From Amycolatopsis japonica (GTDB taxonomy: Bacteria; Actinomycetota; Actinomycetes; Mycobacteriales; Pseudonocardiaceae), in contig NZ_CP008953.1 of NCBI RefSeq assembly GCF_000732925.1, positions 3,038,001 to 3,102,000 of the forward strand: a DNA stretch of 64,000 bases, given 5' to 3'. The translations under genes were made by a program, and so were the position numbers. The notes beneath the pieces were generated by a model that worked only from the letters and a program-made list of their open reading frames with translations, was not told the origin of the DNA and did not search any database. Positions 32,730-41,683 of the stretch are shown here, piece by piece (the first letter of the stretch is position 1; the number at the start of each line of letters is the position of its first letter).

Positions 32730-33644
32730 ATGTCGACCTCAGGGAAGTTCCGCGCCGCCGCCGTCGCGGCCTTGTCGGTCACCGCACTGGCTCTGGCGCC
32801 GGGCGCCGCTTCGGGAGCGGCCGCTTGCGGCGCGCTGTTCGACGACTTCCACTACGGCTCGCACACCGACGGTCTCCTTGCCGAGCACGGCTGGCAGGTG
32901 CGTTCCGGTGCGGGCGGCCCTGGTGTCGGCGGCGCGCGCTGGGCGCCCGAGGGCATCACGTTCCCGACGTCGGACGGGGACAAGGTGCTGCAACTCGCCT
33001 CCACCACCGACGGCACGCCCGCGGGGACGACGCAGACCGAGATCATGCAGCCCGATCGCCGCTTCTTCGAAGGGACCTACGCGGCGCGGATCCGTTTCTC
33101 CGACGCGCCGGCGTCCGGCCCCGACGGCGACCGGATCAACCAGACGTTCTTCACGATCAGCCCGCTCCGCTACGACAACGACCCGATCTACAGCGAGCTG
33201 GACTTCTCGGAGTACCTGCCCAACGGCGGATGGGGCGAGGCGGGGCCGGTGAACTTCCAGACCAGCTGGCACACCTACACGCCGGACCCTTGGTACGCCG
33301 AGAACAAGAGCGACAGCCAGCGCCGCAGCATCGACGGATGGCGCTCCGTCGTCGCGACGGTGTCCGACGGCCATGTGCGGTACTACATCGACGGTGCCCT
33401 GGTGGCCGATCACGACCGCGGCGGGCCGTTCGACGTGTACCCGCGGCAGAACATGTCGCTCAACGTGAACCAGTGGTTCATCGATCTCACGCAGCACAGC
33501 GGCGGGACGAGCACCTACCTCGAACAGGTGGACTGGGTCTACTACGCGAAGAACGAGGTGCTGACGCCGCAGGCCGCTGTCGACCGGGCCGCGTCGTACC
33601 GGTCTTCGGGCGTGCGGTTCACCGACGATCTCGGTGGCTGTTAG
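32730..33644 (+). CDS. Secreted GH16-like glycoside hydrolase
   Basis: A 304-residue exported protein. The N terminus is a signal peptide ending near AASGAAAC at about residue 33. The remainder is a concanavalin-like beta-sandwich. The family 16 active-site pattern ExDxxE appears as SELDFSEYLPNG around residue 155, and the partner motifs FFEGTYAARIRF and HVRYYIDGALVADH fit endo-beta-glucanase/carrageenase-type enzymes. The ATG follows AAAGGAGACGAG. The divergent GntR gene and operator make a polysaccharide-induced secreted enzyme likely. The polymer is unknown. Confidence 0.82.
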   Translation: MSTSGKFRAAAVAALSVTALALAPGAASGAAACGALFDDFHYGSHTDGLLAEHGWQVRSGAGGPGVGGARWAPEGITFPTSDGDKVLQLASTTDGTPAGTTQTEIMQPDRRFFEGTYAARIRFSDAPASGPDGDRINQTFFTISPLRYDNDPIYSELDFSEYLPNGGWGEAGPVNFQTSWHTYTPDPWYAENKSDSQRRSIDGWRSVVATVSDGHVRYYIDGALVADHDRGGPFDVYPRQNMSLNVNQWFIDLTQHSGGTSTYLEQVDWVYYAKNEVLTPQAAVDRAASYRSSGVRFTDDLGGC

Positions 33645-33653
33645 ATGTGAACG

Positions 33654-34517
33654 GTGGATCGGCTGACGGAACGCTTCGAGGAACACCGGACCAGGCTGCG
33701 GGCGGTGGCCTACCGGATGCTGGGTTCGGCCAGTGAGGCCGAAGACGCCGTCCAGGACACGTGGCTGCGGCTGAACCGCGTCGACGCGGCGGAGATCGAG
33801 AACCTCGGCGGCTGGCTGACCACGGTGGTGGCACGGGTGTGCCTGAACGTGTTGCGCTCGCGCGACCACCGGCGGGAGGAATCGCTCGACGCCGCGTTCT
33901 CGGAGCCCGCCGACTCCGCGGTCGATCCCGCCGCCGACGCGGAGCTCGCCGACTCGGTGGGGCTGGCGATGCTGGTGGTCCTGGACACGCTGGCCCCCGC
34001 CGAACGGCTCGCGTTCGTCCTGCACGACATGTTCGCGGTCCCGTTCGACGAGATCGCCCCGCTGATCGACCGCACCCCGGCCGCCGCGAGGCAACTCGCG
34101 AGCCGAGCCCGGCGCCGGGTCCAAGGCCGCCCCATCGCCGCGGAACCGGACCTCGCGCGACGACGCCAGGTCGTCGACGCCTACCTGACCGCTGCCCGCG
34201 GCGGAGACTTCGCCGCGCTCCTCGAACTCCTGCACCCCGACGTCGTCCTCCGCGCGGACAAGGCTGCAGGCCCCTCGCGCGAGCCGATCTTCCTGCGCGG
34301 CGCCAACGTGGTGGCTCGCGGCGCGGCGGCCGCTTCGGTGCGGGCGGCGGTCACTCAGCTCGCGCTGGTGAACGGTGGCGTCGGGCTCGTGATGGCCGAC
34401 GAAGGACGACCTTCGGTGGTGCTCGCGTTCGCTTTCGTGGACGGGAAGATCAGCGAGATCGACGTCATCGCGGACCGGGAACGGGTGCGGGGCCTGGATT
34501 TGGTGATGGTGGACTGA
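33654..34517 (+). CDS. sigJ: ECF41/SigJ-like sigma factor with SnoaL-like C-terminal domain
   Basis: The protein (287 residues) has sigma region 2 (YRMLGSASEAEDAVQDTWLRL, near residue 20), region 4 near 110-160 (ERLAFVLHDMFAVPF, ARQLASRARRRVQ) and a fused SnoaL-like domain after residue 175 (VDAYLTAARGGDFAALLELL; FVDGKISEIDVI at the end). In this group the C-terminal domain regulates the sigma factor in place of an anti-sigma protein. The GTG lies 9 bp after the GH16-like stop, so read-through is possible. ECF41 genes usually neighbour a carboxymuconolactone decarboxylase or oxidoreductase gene; none is seen here. Confidence 0.9.
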   Translation: MDRLTERFEEHRTRLRAVAYRMLGSASEAEDAVQDTWLRLNRVDAAEIENLGGWLTTVVARVCLNVLRSRDHRREESLDAAFSEPADSAVDPAADAELADSVGLAMLVVLDTLAPAERLAFVLHDMFAVPFDEIAPLIDRTPAAARQLASRARRRVQGRPIAAEPDLARRRQVVDAYLTAARGGDFAALLELLHPDVVLRADKAAGPSREPIFLRGANVVARGAAAASVRAAVTQLALVNGGVGLVMADEGRPSVVLAFAFVDGKISEIDVIADRERVRGLDLVMVD

Positions 34518-34641
34518 TCGGGGTTGCGGTTCGGTCGCGAACGAATACCGATGGCCCGGGTTTTCGCTTGAGCCGTTAACGGTGTTGTGGTGTCGGCCGC
34601 CTTCTTTTCGAAGCTCTTTGAGGTACGACGAGGAGGCGACC

Positions 34642-35994
34642 ATGTCGGAGGGGACGTTCGGTGAGGCCCGGCGCCACACAGTGGAAAAGCGGCGGACATA
34701 TCGCGACGCATATCAGCGAGATCGGGACCGAGTGCTGTACTCGTCCGCGTTCCGGAGGCTGGCCGGAGTGGCGCAGGTCGCCGCGGTCAACGAGCAGCTG
34801 GTGCTGCACAACCGGCTCACGCACAGTCTGAAGGTCGCCCAGATGGGGCGAAGACTTGTGCAGCACCTGCGCTATAGATCGCGGGACGTGGGTTTTCCGA
34901 AGGGGGCGGATCTGAATGAGGATGTCGTCGAGACGGCAGGACTCGTGCACGACATCGGCCATCCACCGTTCGGGCACATCGCCGAGGAGGTCCTCGATCA
35001 GCGCCTCAGGCAGGTCGCAGGCCTGGAAGGTTTCGAAGGTAACGCCCAGTCCTTCCGTGTGGTGACGAAACTCGCCCGACGGAAGGAGGAACACATGGGA
35101 CTCAACCTGACCCGGGCGACGCTGAACGCGGTCCTCAAGTATCCGCGTCTCAAACCACGCGATTCGGCCAAGCCCACGACTTCGTGGACCAATCGTGGCT
35201 TTGGTGAGAAATGGGGCGCGTATCAGACCGAATGGAAGGACTTCGCGTGGGTGAGGGATTCCAGTCGTGGTGAGTTGAGGTCCGCGAACGCGATCCTCAT
35301 GGACTGGGCCGACGACATCAGCTATGCGACCCATGACCTCGAGGACTACTTCCGGGCAGGGCTGATCCCCTTGCACAATCTCGCGATCGACAAGAAGCGC
35401 ATCCTCAAGCATGGCTGCCGCCGGCTGAAGGAGGACGTCGGCTTCAACGAATACCGCTTTCGGGAGCAGATCGACGTGATCGTCGACGAGTTCGGCGAAA
35501 ACCTCAAGTCGCAGTGCTGGGACACCCGTGAGAACCGAGTTCAGATGAACATGATCACCAGCAAGCATCTCACCAGTCTCGTGAAGGCTGTCCGGCTCAT
35601 CGACCGACCACCCTTTGTGGAGGTCGACCAAGACAGCCAGTATCGGGTCGCCGCGCTGAAGGAGCTCACGTGGTTCTACGTGATCGACAGGCCTCCGTTG
35701 GCCATTCAGCAGGAAGGCCAGAAAAGGATAATCGGTTCGCTCTTCGATCGATTGTTCACCTGTCTGGTCAAATCGCCGAACAGTCCGAAGATCCCCATCC
35801 ACCTTCGTGTGATCTACCGTGACATCAAGCGTGACGACGAGGCGAAGGGGACCTTCAAGGGCAATAAGGAGGCTCGGTGTGCCAGGGCTGTCACCGACTA
35901 CATCTGTCTGCTCACCGAGGCGCAGGCCGTCGATCTCGGGAAGCGGCTGGAGGGCCGGTCGCAGAGTTCGATGTTCGGAACCTGGTTCAACTGA
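34642..35994 (+). CDS. Stand-alone dGTPase-like HD-domain triphosphohydrolase
   Basis: This 450-residue protein has the metal-binding residues of deoxynucleoside triphosphate triphosphohydrolases: H in NRLTHSLKVAQMGR, the HD pair in GLVHDIGHPPFGH and D in ILMDWADDISYATHDLEDY. It should hydrolyse dGTP or other dNTPs to the nucleoside and triphosphate. The ATG follows AGGAGG. Codon use is unlike its neighbours, with rare AGA, ATA and AGG codons, for example KRII near 35728, and a lower third-position GC. This points to recent acquisition. The housekeeping actinobacterial dgt usually sits near dnaG; this copy does not. A phage-defence role by dNTP depletion is possible. Confidence 0.88.
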   Translation: MSEGTFGEARRHTVEKRRTYRDAYQRDRDRVLYSSAFRRLAGVAQVAAVNEQLVLHNRLTHSLKVAQMGRRLVQHLRYRSRDVGFPKGADLNEDVVETAGLVHDIGHPPFGHIAEEVLDQRLRQVAGLEGFEGNAQSFRVVTKLARRKEEHMGLNLTRATLNAVLKYPRLKPRDSAKPTTSWTNRGFGEKWGAYQTEWKDFAWVRDSSRGELRSANAILMDWADDISYATHDLEDYFRAGLIPLHNLAIDKKRILKHGCRRLKEDVGFNEYRFREQIDVIVDEFGENLKSQCWDTRENRVQMNMITSKHLTSLVKAVRLIDRPPFVEVDQDSQYRVAALKELTWFYVIDRPPLAIQQEGQKRIIGSLFDRLFTCLVKSPNSPKIPIHLRVIYRDIKRDDEAKGTFKGNKEARCARAVTDYICLLTEAQAVDLGKRLEGRSQSSMFGTWFN

Positions 35995-36048
35995 ACGAGC
36001 GCATGCCGAAGGGCCCGTCGCCAAGTTGGTCGGCGGGCTTCCTCGGTG

Positions 36049-37292
36049 TCAGCGGTGGTTGTGGCGGGGTGTTTGGAGCGGGTCGAGGTATTGCGGTGGG
36101 ATGAATTCGGGTCGTCCGTTGGTGATGTGGACTGTCCAGCCGGATTGGCCGTGGATGACCATGTGGTGGTAGCGGCACAACAGGCAGAGGTTGTTGAGGT
36201 CGGTGTCGCCGAGCTGCCCCCACGGGAGTATGTGGTGGGCTTCGCAGTGTTTGGGTCTTCGCCGGCAGCCGGGGAACGCGCATCCGTGGTCGCGCAGGTT
36301 CAAGGCGCGGCGTTGGGCGGGGGTGACGCTGCGGGCGGCGCGTCCGATGTCGAGGGGTTCGCTTTCGCTGCCGAGGAGGGCGGGGATGATTTTGGCGTCG
36401 CAGGCCAGCATGCGGGCGTGCCGGGCGGTGATCTGCGCGACCCCGTCCACGCAGGCCGCCCCCAGCCCCGAGGTCAGAGTGTCCAGCGGGATCGTGACCA
36501 CGACGGTGGTGCGGTCTCCGGAGAGGGTGGGGGCTTTGTCGTTGGTCATCGCGTAGTGGATCGCGTCGAACAACGCGTCCCCATGGCGCTCGCCCGGGGT
36601 GCGGGGGTCGCGGTTGCCGTCTTCGTCGACGGGTCTTCGCTGCCCCCAGGTTTCGAACAGGGCGTTGGCGCGGGCCCCGAATTCCGGATCCAGGAGCCCG
36701 TTGAGCCGCCACCACCCGTCGTCACGCTTGTGCAGATGCACCTCGCGCGACGGGGGTTTCAGGTCCTCATCCTTGGGCTCGTTCCCATCGGGGTCAAGAT
36801 GGGCCAAGAGGTCGGCGCCGACATTGGCGATCTCCTGCGGCCCGGCATGACGGGCCAGCGTCACCAGGATCTGCTCGGCACCGGTCCGGTCATCGGCCGA
36901 CACTTCGTCCGGGATCTTCTTCAGCACCGCAAGGATCGGATCCAGCTGCTGATGCCCCAAGTCACCCTCCGCCGCCGCGGCCCGGCGATCGGCGCGAACG
37001 CCGGGGCGGGGGTGCCGTCGAGGTTCCGGCTCTCGTTCACCGCCAACGCCCGGGCCACGGTGTCACGGGCCTCGTTCGGACTGACCCGCGCCGTCTCAGA
37101 AAACCAACCCGCGGTCGAACCGTGCCCGAACAGTTCCATCGGACCCCGGGACTCGATCTCGACCAGGAACTGCCCGACCTCCGCCAACGCCTGCCGCGCC
37201 ACCGACAACCGCTCCACCACACCATGCGCCAGCTCCCGCGCACCAGCACGCCACAACTCCCGCGGCGGCTCGAGGATACGTTGTCCGGACAC
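36049..37292 (-). pseudogene. Frameshifted DUF222-HNH endonuclease gene
   Basis: The two halves lie in different frames. The first (37292 down to about 36985) encodes the DUF222 start, including a run ending LDGTPAPAFAPIAG. The second (about 36985 to 36049) continues with DUF222 helices (GHQQLDPILAVLKKIPDEV) and an HNH domain (CAFPGCRRRPKHCEAHHILPWG, then NLCLLCRYHHMVIH). In the GC run near 36975-36986 one missing base converts the expected alanine-rich linker to PRRRR and moves to the wrong frame. The family (13E12-like) is repeated in mycobacterial and related genomes and is of uncertain function. A sequencing error in the GC run is the alternative to a true mutation. Confidence 0.82.
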
Positions 37293-37372
37293 CCCACAAG
37301 AATACCAGGGAATCGAACAAGTGTGCGAACGTGAGAACTTCTATCGAAATCGGATTCAAGTAGTGTTCGTGG

Positions 37373-37405
37373 GGCGCGTTGCGAAAGCCACTTTCGCAAC
37401 GCGCC
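37373..37405. repeat. 15-bp perfect hairpin of the GAAAGCCACTTTCGC family
   Basis: The arms GGCGCGTTGCGAAAG and CTTTCGCAACGCGCC are perfectly complementary around the loop CCA. The element shares the GCGAAAGCCACTTTCGC core with 23868-23926. It lies 23 bp past the GNAT stop, where it could terminate that transcript. Confidence 0.7.
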
Positions 37406-37427
37406 ACCTCATCAGACCACCGACCAC

Positions 37428-37904
37428 TCAAAGGTCAAGGCGCAGAACGGTTTCCTCGATCTCCCCGCCCCGAGCGGCCGCGTAGGCGACTTCGGTCCCA
37501 ATGACACTGAAGCCCGCCTTCTCCAGCACCCGAAGCGACCCGAGATTGTCGCTGGCGGCGCGGGCGTGCAAAGGCCGGACCTCGACCATCTCCAGGAACA
37601 GAGCGAGGGCTCGGCTGGCGATTCCTTGCCCCCAAACCGCACGGTCGATCCAGTAGGTGATTTCAGCGTCGCCTTCCACGAAGAACCTGCCGATGGTGCC
37701 GAGGAAGCGGCCATCACCGGTCACCGCACGCACGATGAGGTCCGGAGAATTCCTCAACTTCGCCATGTGGCGGTCGAACGCTTCGCGATCGTCGGGGTCC
37801 CTCGCGACGAACGCGGCCATCCTGACCGATTCGGGGTCACGCATCAGCTCGTACAAGGTGTCCAGGTCGCGATCCTCGACGGACCGCAGTGCCACCTCGA
37901 CCAT
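37428..37904 (-). CDS. GNAT-family N-acetyltransferase
   Basis: This 158-residue protein has the GNAT fold: an N-terminal strand-helix (VALRSVEDRDLDTLYELMRD), FLGTIGRFFVEGDAEITYWI as the central strands and the acetyl-CoA-binding loop WGQGIASRALALFL. It ends with the expected segment NLGSLRVLEKAGFSVIGTEV. The pattern matches RimJ/RimL-like acetyltransferases. The ATG at 37904 follows GAGGAGATCG; the frame extends 15 codons upstream. The acceptor is unknown. Confidence 0.9.
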   Translation of the reverse strand: MVEVALRSVEDRDLDTLYELMRDPESVRMAAFVARDPDDREAFDRHMAKLRNSPDLIVRAVTGDGRFLGTIGRFFVEGDAEITYWIDRAVWGQGIASRALALFLEMVEVRPLHARAASDNLGSLRVLEKAGFSVIGTEVAYAAARGGEIEETVLRLDL

Positions 37905-38004
37905 CGATCTCCTCCTCGGCGTATCGGCGACGTCCCAGCCAACCATCAAACCCGAAATCCGCCTAAGGTGGCCGAGACGCCGCAGTCACTCCCGGGAGGC
38001 ACGC

Positions 38005-38781
38005 ATGTCGTTGTTGGCCCAGCTGAACTCCGCGATCACCACGGGCGCGATCGAGGTCGTCGACCTCACCGCCCCGCTGAGCGCGAGCACCCCGATCCTC
38101 CAGCTGCCGGAGCCGTTCGCGAACACGATCCCGTTCGGCCTGGAGGAGATCAGCCGGTACGACGAACGCGGCCCGCGCTGGTACTGGAACAACATCCACA
38201 CCGGCGAGCACACCGGGACCCACCTCGACGTCCCCGTGCACTGGGTGTCGGGAAAGGACGGCCACGACGTCTCCGAGGTGCCGTTGCGCACGCTGGTCGC
38301 CCCGGCGGTGGTACTCGACGCGTCGGCCCGCGCGGCCGAAGACCCGGACTACCTGCTGTCCATAGAAGACATCCGTGAGTGGGAGCGCGTGAACGGGCCG
38401 CTGCCCGACGGCGGCTGGCTGCTCTACCGCACGGGCTGGGACGCTCGCTCACACGATCAGGAAGCCTTTCTCAACAACGACGAGAACGGTCCGCACACCC
38501 CGGGTGTTTCGGGGGAGTGCGCTCGCTGGCTCGCGGAGGAGGCGCCGATCACCGGGTTCGGGGTGGAGACCGTCGGCACCGACGCGGGGCAGGCCCTCGC
38601 CCTCGAACCGGCCTTCCCGTGCCACGAACTCCTTCTGGGCGCCGGAAAACACGGCTTGACCCAGTTGCGGAACCTGGCGAGTCTGCCGGCCACCGGCTCG
38701 CTGCTGGTCGTCAGCCCGCTCCCGATCGTCGGCGGTTCCGGCAGTCCCGCCAGGGTCTACGCGCTGGTCGAGCGGGTATGA
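38005..38781 (+). CDS. Cyclase-family metal-dependent hydrolase (kynurenine formamidase/isatin hydrolase-like)
   Basis: This 258-residue protein has the signature HTGTHLDVPVHW (HxGTHxDxPxH), whose His and Asp bind Zn or Mn, and a C-terminal GVETVGTDAG segment. The superfamily opens cyclic amides and hydrolyses formyl amides (kynurenine formamidase, isatin hydrolase). The ATG follows GGGAGG. The stop overlaps the start of a ThDP-dependent enzyme (ATGA), which implies one pathway: for example ring opening to a 2-keto acid, then decarboxylation or ligation. The substrate is inferred, not shown. Confidence 0.9.
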   Translation: MSLLAQLNSAITTGAIEVVDLTAPLSASTPILQLPEPFANTIPFGLEEISRYDERGPRWYWNNIHTGEHTGTHLDVPVHWVSGKDGHDVSEVPLRTLVAPAVVLDASARAAEDPDYLLSIEDIREWERVNGPLPDGGWLLYRTGWDARSHDQEAFLNNDENGPHTPGVSGECARWLAEEAPITGFGVETVGTDAGQALALEPAFPCHELLLGAGKHGLTQLRNLASLPATGSLLVVSPLPIVGGSGSPARVYALVERV

Positions 38782-40388
38782 ACGTCGCCGAGCTGGTCGG
38801 CCGCACGCTCGCGGAACTCGGTGTCGGCGCCGCGTTCGGGGTGGTGGGCAGCGGCAATTTCGAGGCGACCAACGGGTTGCGGGCGGGCGGGGTGCGGTTC
38901 GTCGCCGCGCGGCACGAGGGCGGCGCGGCGAGTATGGCCGACGCGTTCGCCCGGATGAGTGGCCAGGTCTCGGTGCTGAGTCTCCATCAGGGCTGTGGGC
39001 TGACCAACGCGCTCACCGGGATCACCGAGGCGGCCAAGAGCCGGACCCCGATGATCATCTTGGCGGGGGACACCGCGGCGTCCGCGGTGCTGTCGAACTT
39101 CCGGGTCGACCAGGACGCGCTCGCGGCCGCCGTCGGCGCGGTGCCCGAACGTGTGCACGGCGCGCGAACCGCGGTCGCCGACACCGTCCGCGCCTATCGG
39201 ACAGCGGTGCAGCAGCGACGGACCGTCCTGCTCAACCTTCCGCTCGACGTCCAAGCGCAGGAAGCGCCCGAAGCGGTGACGGTGCCGGAAATCCCCGGTC
39301 CGGCGTCGATCCGTCCGAGTGCCGACGCGATCGCGAAACTGACCGATCTTCTCGTCGAGGCGCGGCGGCCTGTGTTCATCGCCGGCCGCGGCGCGCGGGG
39401 GAGTGCCACGCCTCTGAAAGAGCTCGCGGAGGTCTCCGGCGCGCTGCTGGCGACTTCGGCGGTGGCGCACGGCCTCTTCCACGACGATCCTTTCTCGATC
39501 GGGATCTCGGGTGGCTTTTCGTCGCCGCGAGCGGCGGATCTCATCAGGGACGCCGGCCTCGTGATCGGCTGGGGATGCGCGCTGAACATGTGGACCACCC
39601 GGCACGGCACGCTGCTCGGCCCGGCCGCCCGGCGGGTCCAGGTCGACGTCGACCAGGCGGCTCTCGGCGCGCACCGGCCGGTCGACCTGGGCGTCGTCGG
39701 CGACGTCGCCAGTACGGCCGCGGACGTGCACGCCGAACTCGTGAGGCGTGGCCACCACAGGAGCCGCGAAGCTCCCGAAACCACCCGATGGAACGACGTC
39801 CCGTATAACGACCTATCCGGCGGCGGGAGGATCGATCCGCGCACGCTCAGCCGCCGTCTCGACGAGATCCTGCCCACCGAACGGGTGGTCTCGATCGACT
39901 CCGGCAACTTCATGGGCTACCCGAGCGCGTATCTGTCCGTCCCCGACGAGAACGGCTTCTGCTTCACCCAGGCGTTCCAAAGCATCGGACTGGGCCTCGG
40001 GACGGCGATCGGCGCGGCACTGGTCCGGCCGGAGCGCCTGCCGGTGCTCGGGGTCGGCGACGGCGGGTTCCATATGGCCCTCTCCGAGCTGGAAACCGCC
40101 GTACGACTAAAGATCCCGCTCGTCGTCATCGTCTACAACGACGCGGCGTATGGCGCGGAGATCCACCATTTCGGTGCCGCGGACATGACGACGGTCCGGT
40201 TCCCCGACACCGACATCGCGGCGATCGGACGCGGTTTCGGCTGCGCAGGGGTCACCGTGCGGTCGGTCGAGGATCTCGCCGCCGTCGAGGACTGGCTCGA
40301 CGGCCCACGGGACGCGCCGCTCGTCGTCGACGCCAAGATCGCCGACGACGGCGGCTCGTGGTGGCTCGCCGAAGCCTTCCGGCATTGA
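38778..40388 (+). CDS. ThDP-dependent enzyme, acetolactate synthase/benzoylformate decarboxylase-like
   Basis: A 536-residue member of the thiamine diphosphate superfamily. The catalytic Glu is in VAARHEGGAASMADAFARMS near residue 45. A central FAD/nucleotide-like domain follows, and the ThDP/Mg motif is GDGGFHMALSELETA ending with NDAAYG, the GDG(x~26)N pattern. It matches the two-step enzymes that decarboxylate 2-keto acids. Acetohydroxyacid synthase as such is unlikely because no small regulatory subunit is nearby and the coupled gene is a cyclase. The ATG overlaps the cyclase stop by 4 bp. Confidence 0.92.
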   Translation: MNVAELVGRTLAELGVGAAFGVVGSGNFEATNGLRAGGVRFVAARHEGGAASMADAFARMSGQVSVLSLHQGCGLTNALTGITEAAKSRTPMIILAGDTAASAVLSNFRVDQDALAAAVGAVPERVHGARTAVADTVRAYRTAVQQRRTVLLNLPLDVQAQEAPEAVTVPEIPGPASIRPSADAIAKLTDLLVEARRPVFIAGRGARGSATPLKELAEVSGALLATSAVAHGLFHDDPFSIGISGGFSSPRAADLIRDAGLVIGWGCALNMWTTRHGTLLGPAARRVQVDVDQAALGAHRPVDLGVVGDVASTAADVHAELVRRGHHRSREAPETTRWNDVPYNDLSGGGRIDPRTLSRRLDEILPTERVVSIDSGNFMGYPSAYLSVPDENGFCFTQAFQSIGLGLGTAIGAALVRPERLPVLGVGDGGFHMALSELETAVRLKIPLVVIVYNDAAYGAEIHHFGAADMTTVRFPDTDIAAIGRGFGCAGVTVRSVEDLAAVEDWLDGPRDAPLVVDAKIADDGGSWWLAEAFRH

Positions 40389-40393
40389 GTCCT

Positions 40394-41656
40394 CTAAACG
40401 CCCCAGTCCGGCCGAAGCGGCATACCCGCGTCGCCGTCCGGCCCGACTTTCACCCCGAGCACCTGGTGCAGTTCGATTTCCCGGCGTTCGAAGGCGAGGC
40501 GGCACGCGGCCATGTACAGCGCCCAGACACGGCTCCGGCCGGCGCCCGCTTCGGCGACGGCCTCGTCCCAGTTCGCGTCGAGGTTGGCGCACCAGGCGCC
40601 GAGGGTGGTGGCGTAATGCTCGCGGAGGTTCTCCGAATGCCGCACCTCCAGCCCGCTGTCGTGCATCGCGGTGGCGATCTCGCCGACGGATTCCAGTTCG
40701 CCGTCGGGGAAGACGTACCGGTCGATGAACCCGCGTGACCGGTGCGGGACGGAGGTGTCCGGGTTGGTGATGCAGTGGTTCAGCAGGCGCCCGTGCGGCT
40801 TCAGTTTCCCGGCGAGGAAACGGAAGTACGACGGCAGGTTGCGCGCGCCGATGTGTTCGGTGAGCCCGATCGAAGACACCGCGTCGAAGTCCGTTTCGGT
40901 GACGTCGCGGTAGTCGAGGTGCCGTACTTCGGCCTTGTCCGCGAGCCCCTTGGTCACGATGTCCTTCTGCGCCCATTGCGCCTGTTCGCGCGAAAGGGTG
41001 ACGCCGAGCGCCTCGACGCCGTAGTTCTGGACGGCGTGCTCGACCATCCCGCCCCAGCCGCAGCCGACGTCCAGCAGCCGCATGCCGGGCCGGAGCCCGA
41101 GTTTCCGGCACACCAGGTCGAATTTGTGCGCCTGCGCCTCTTCCAGCGACGCGCCTTCGGACGGATACGCGGCACAGGTGTAGGCCATCGACGGGCCGAG
41201 CACCAGTTCGTAGAACCGGTTCGAGACGTCGTAGTGGTTCGAGATCGCGTTGCTGTCGCGCGCTTTCGAGTGCCGTAGCCCGTCGAAGACGCGCTTGGCG
41301 CGGCTCGGCAGTTCTTCGGCGGGCGGGGCGACGCGCCGCAGATGCCTCGGCCCGAGTTCGCGCAGCAGCCACAACCGGTCCGCGGCGCTGAGCTGATCGA
41401 CCTGGGCCACGAGCGCGCGCAACGCCGAGTAGAGATCGCCGTCCACGTCGAGCGCGCCGGCGACGTAGGCACGGGCGAGCCCGAGGTCGCCAGGGGACGA
41501 CATCAGGTACGTCAGCGCCAGCGGCGACCGCACCTGGATCGACACCGGCGCGTCCGCCGGGCCGCTCGTGCTGCCGTCGTAGGCGGTGATGGACACTTCG
41601 GCGCTCGGGCCGAGCAACCGCTCGAAGATCTTCCCGACGGTGGTCGTCTCAGCCAT
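40394..41656 (-). CDS. tmsB: SAM-dependent fatty-acyl-phospholipid methylenetransferase (TmsB/UfaA1-like)
   Basis: The protein (420 residues) is a cyclopropane-fatty-acyl-phospholipid-synthase family enzyme: FYELVLGPSMAYTCAAYP as the CFA entry segment, LDVGCGWGGMVEHAV as SAM motif I, then SIGLTEHIG in the active-site region. Next to a FAD oxidoreductase gene (tmsA) in the same order as in mycobacteria and relatives, it should methylate the double bond of oleoyl phospholipids to a 10-methylene intermediate. The product pathway is 10-methylstearic (tuberculostearic) acid. It ends 6 bp from the convergent ThDP gene. Confidence 0.88.
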   Translation of the reverse strand: MAETTTVGKIFERLLGPSAEVSITAYDGSTSGPADAPVSIQVRSPLALTYLMSSPGDLGLARAYVAGALDVDGDLYSALRALVAQVDQLSAADRLWLLRELGPRHLRRVAPPAEELPSRAKRVFDGLRHSKARDSNAISNHYDVSNRFYELVLGPSMAYTCAAYPSEGASLEEAQAHKFDLVCRKLGLRPGMRLLDVGCGWGGMVEHAVQNYGVEALGVTLSREQAQWAQKDIVTKGLADKAEVRHLDYRDVTETDFDAVSSIGLTEHIGARNLPSYFRFLAGKLKPHGRLLNHCITNPDTSVPHRSRGFIDRYVFPDGELESVGEIATAMHDSGLEVRHSENLREHYATTLGAWCANLDANWDEAVAEAGAGRSRVWALYMAACRLAFERREIELHQVLGVKVGPDGDAGMPLRPDWGV

Positions 41657-41683
41657 GATCGTCTCTCTTCTTCCCGGGCCCGA

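Noticed and set aside
33654..37292. Full defence island made of sigma factor, dGTPase and HNH nuclease
   Set aside because: SigJ-like and DUF222-HNH genes are common elsewhere in Actinobacteria, the HNH gene is broken, and no other defence genes are present. Only the dGTPase is kept as a candidate.
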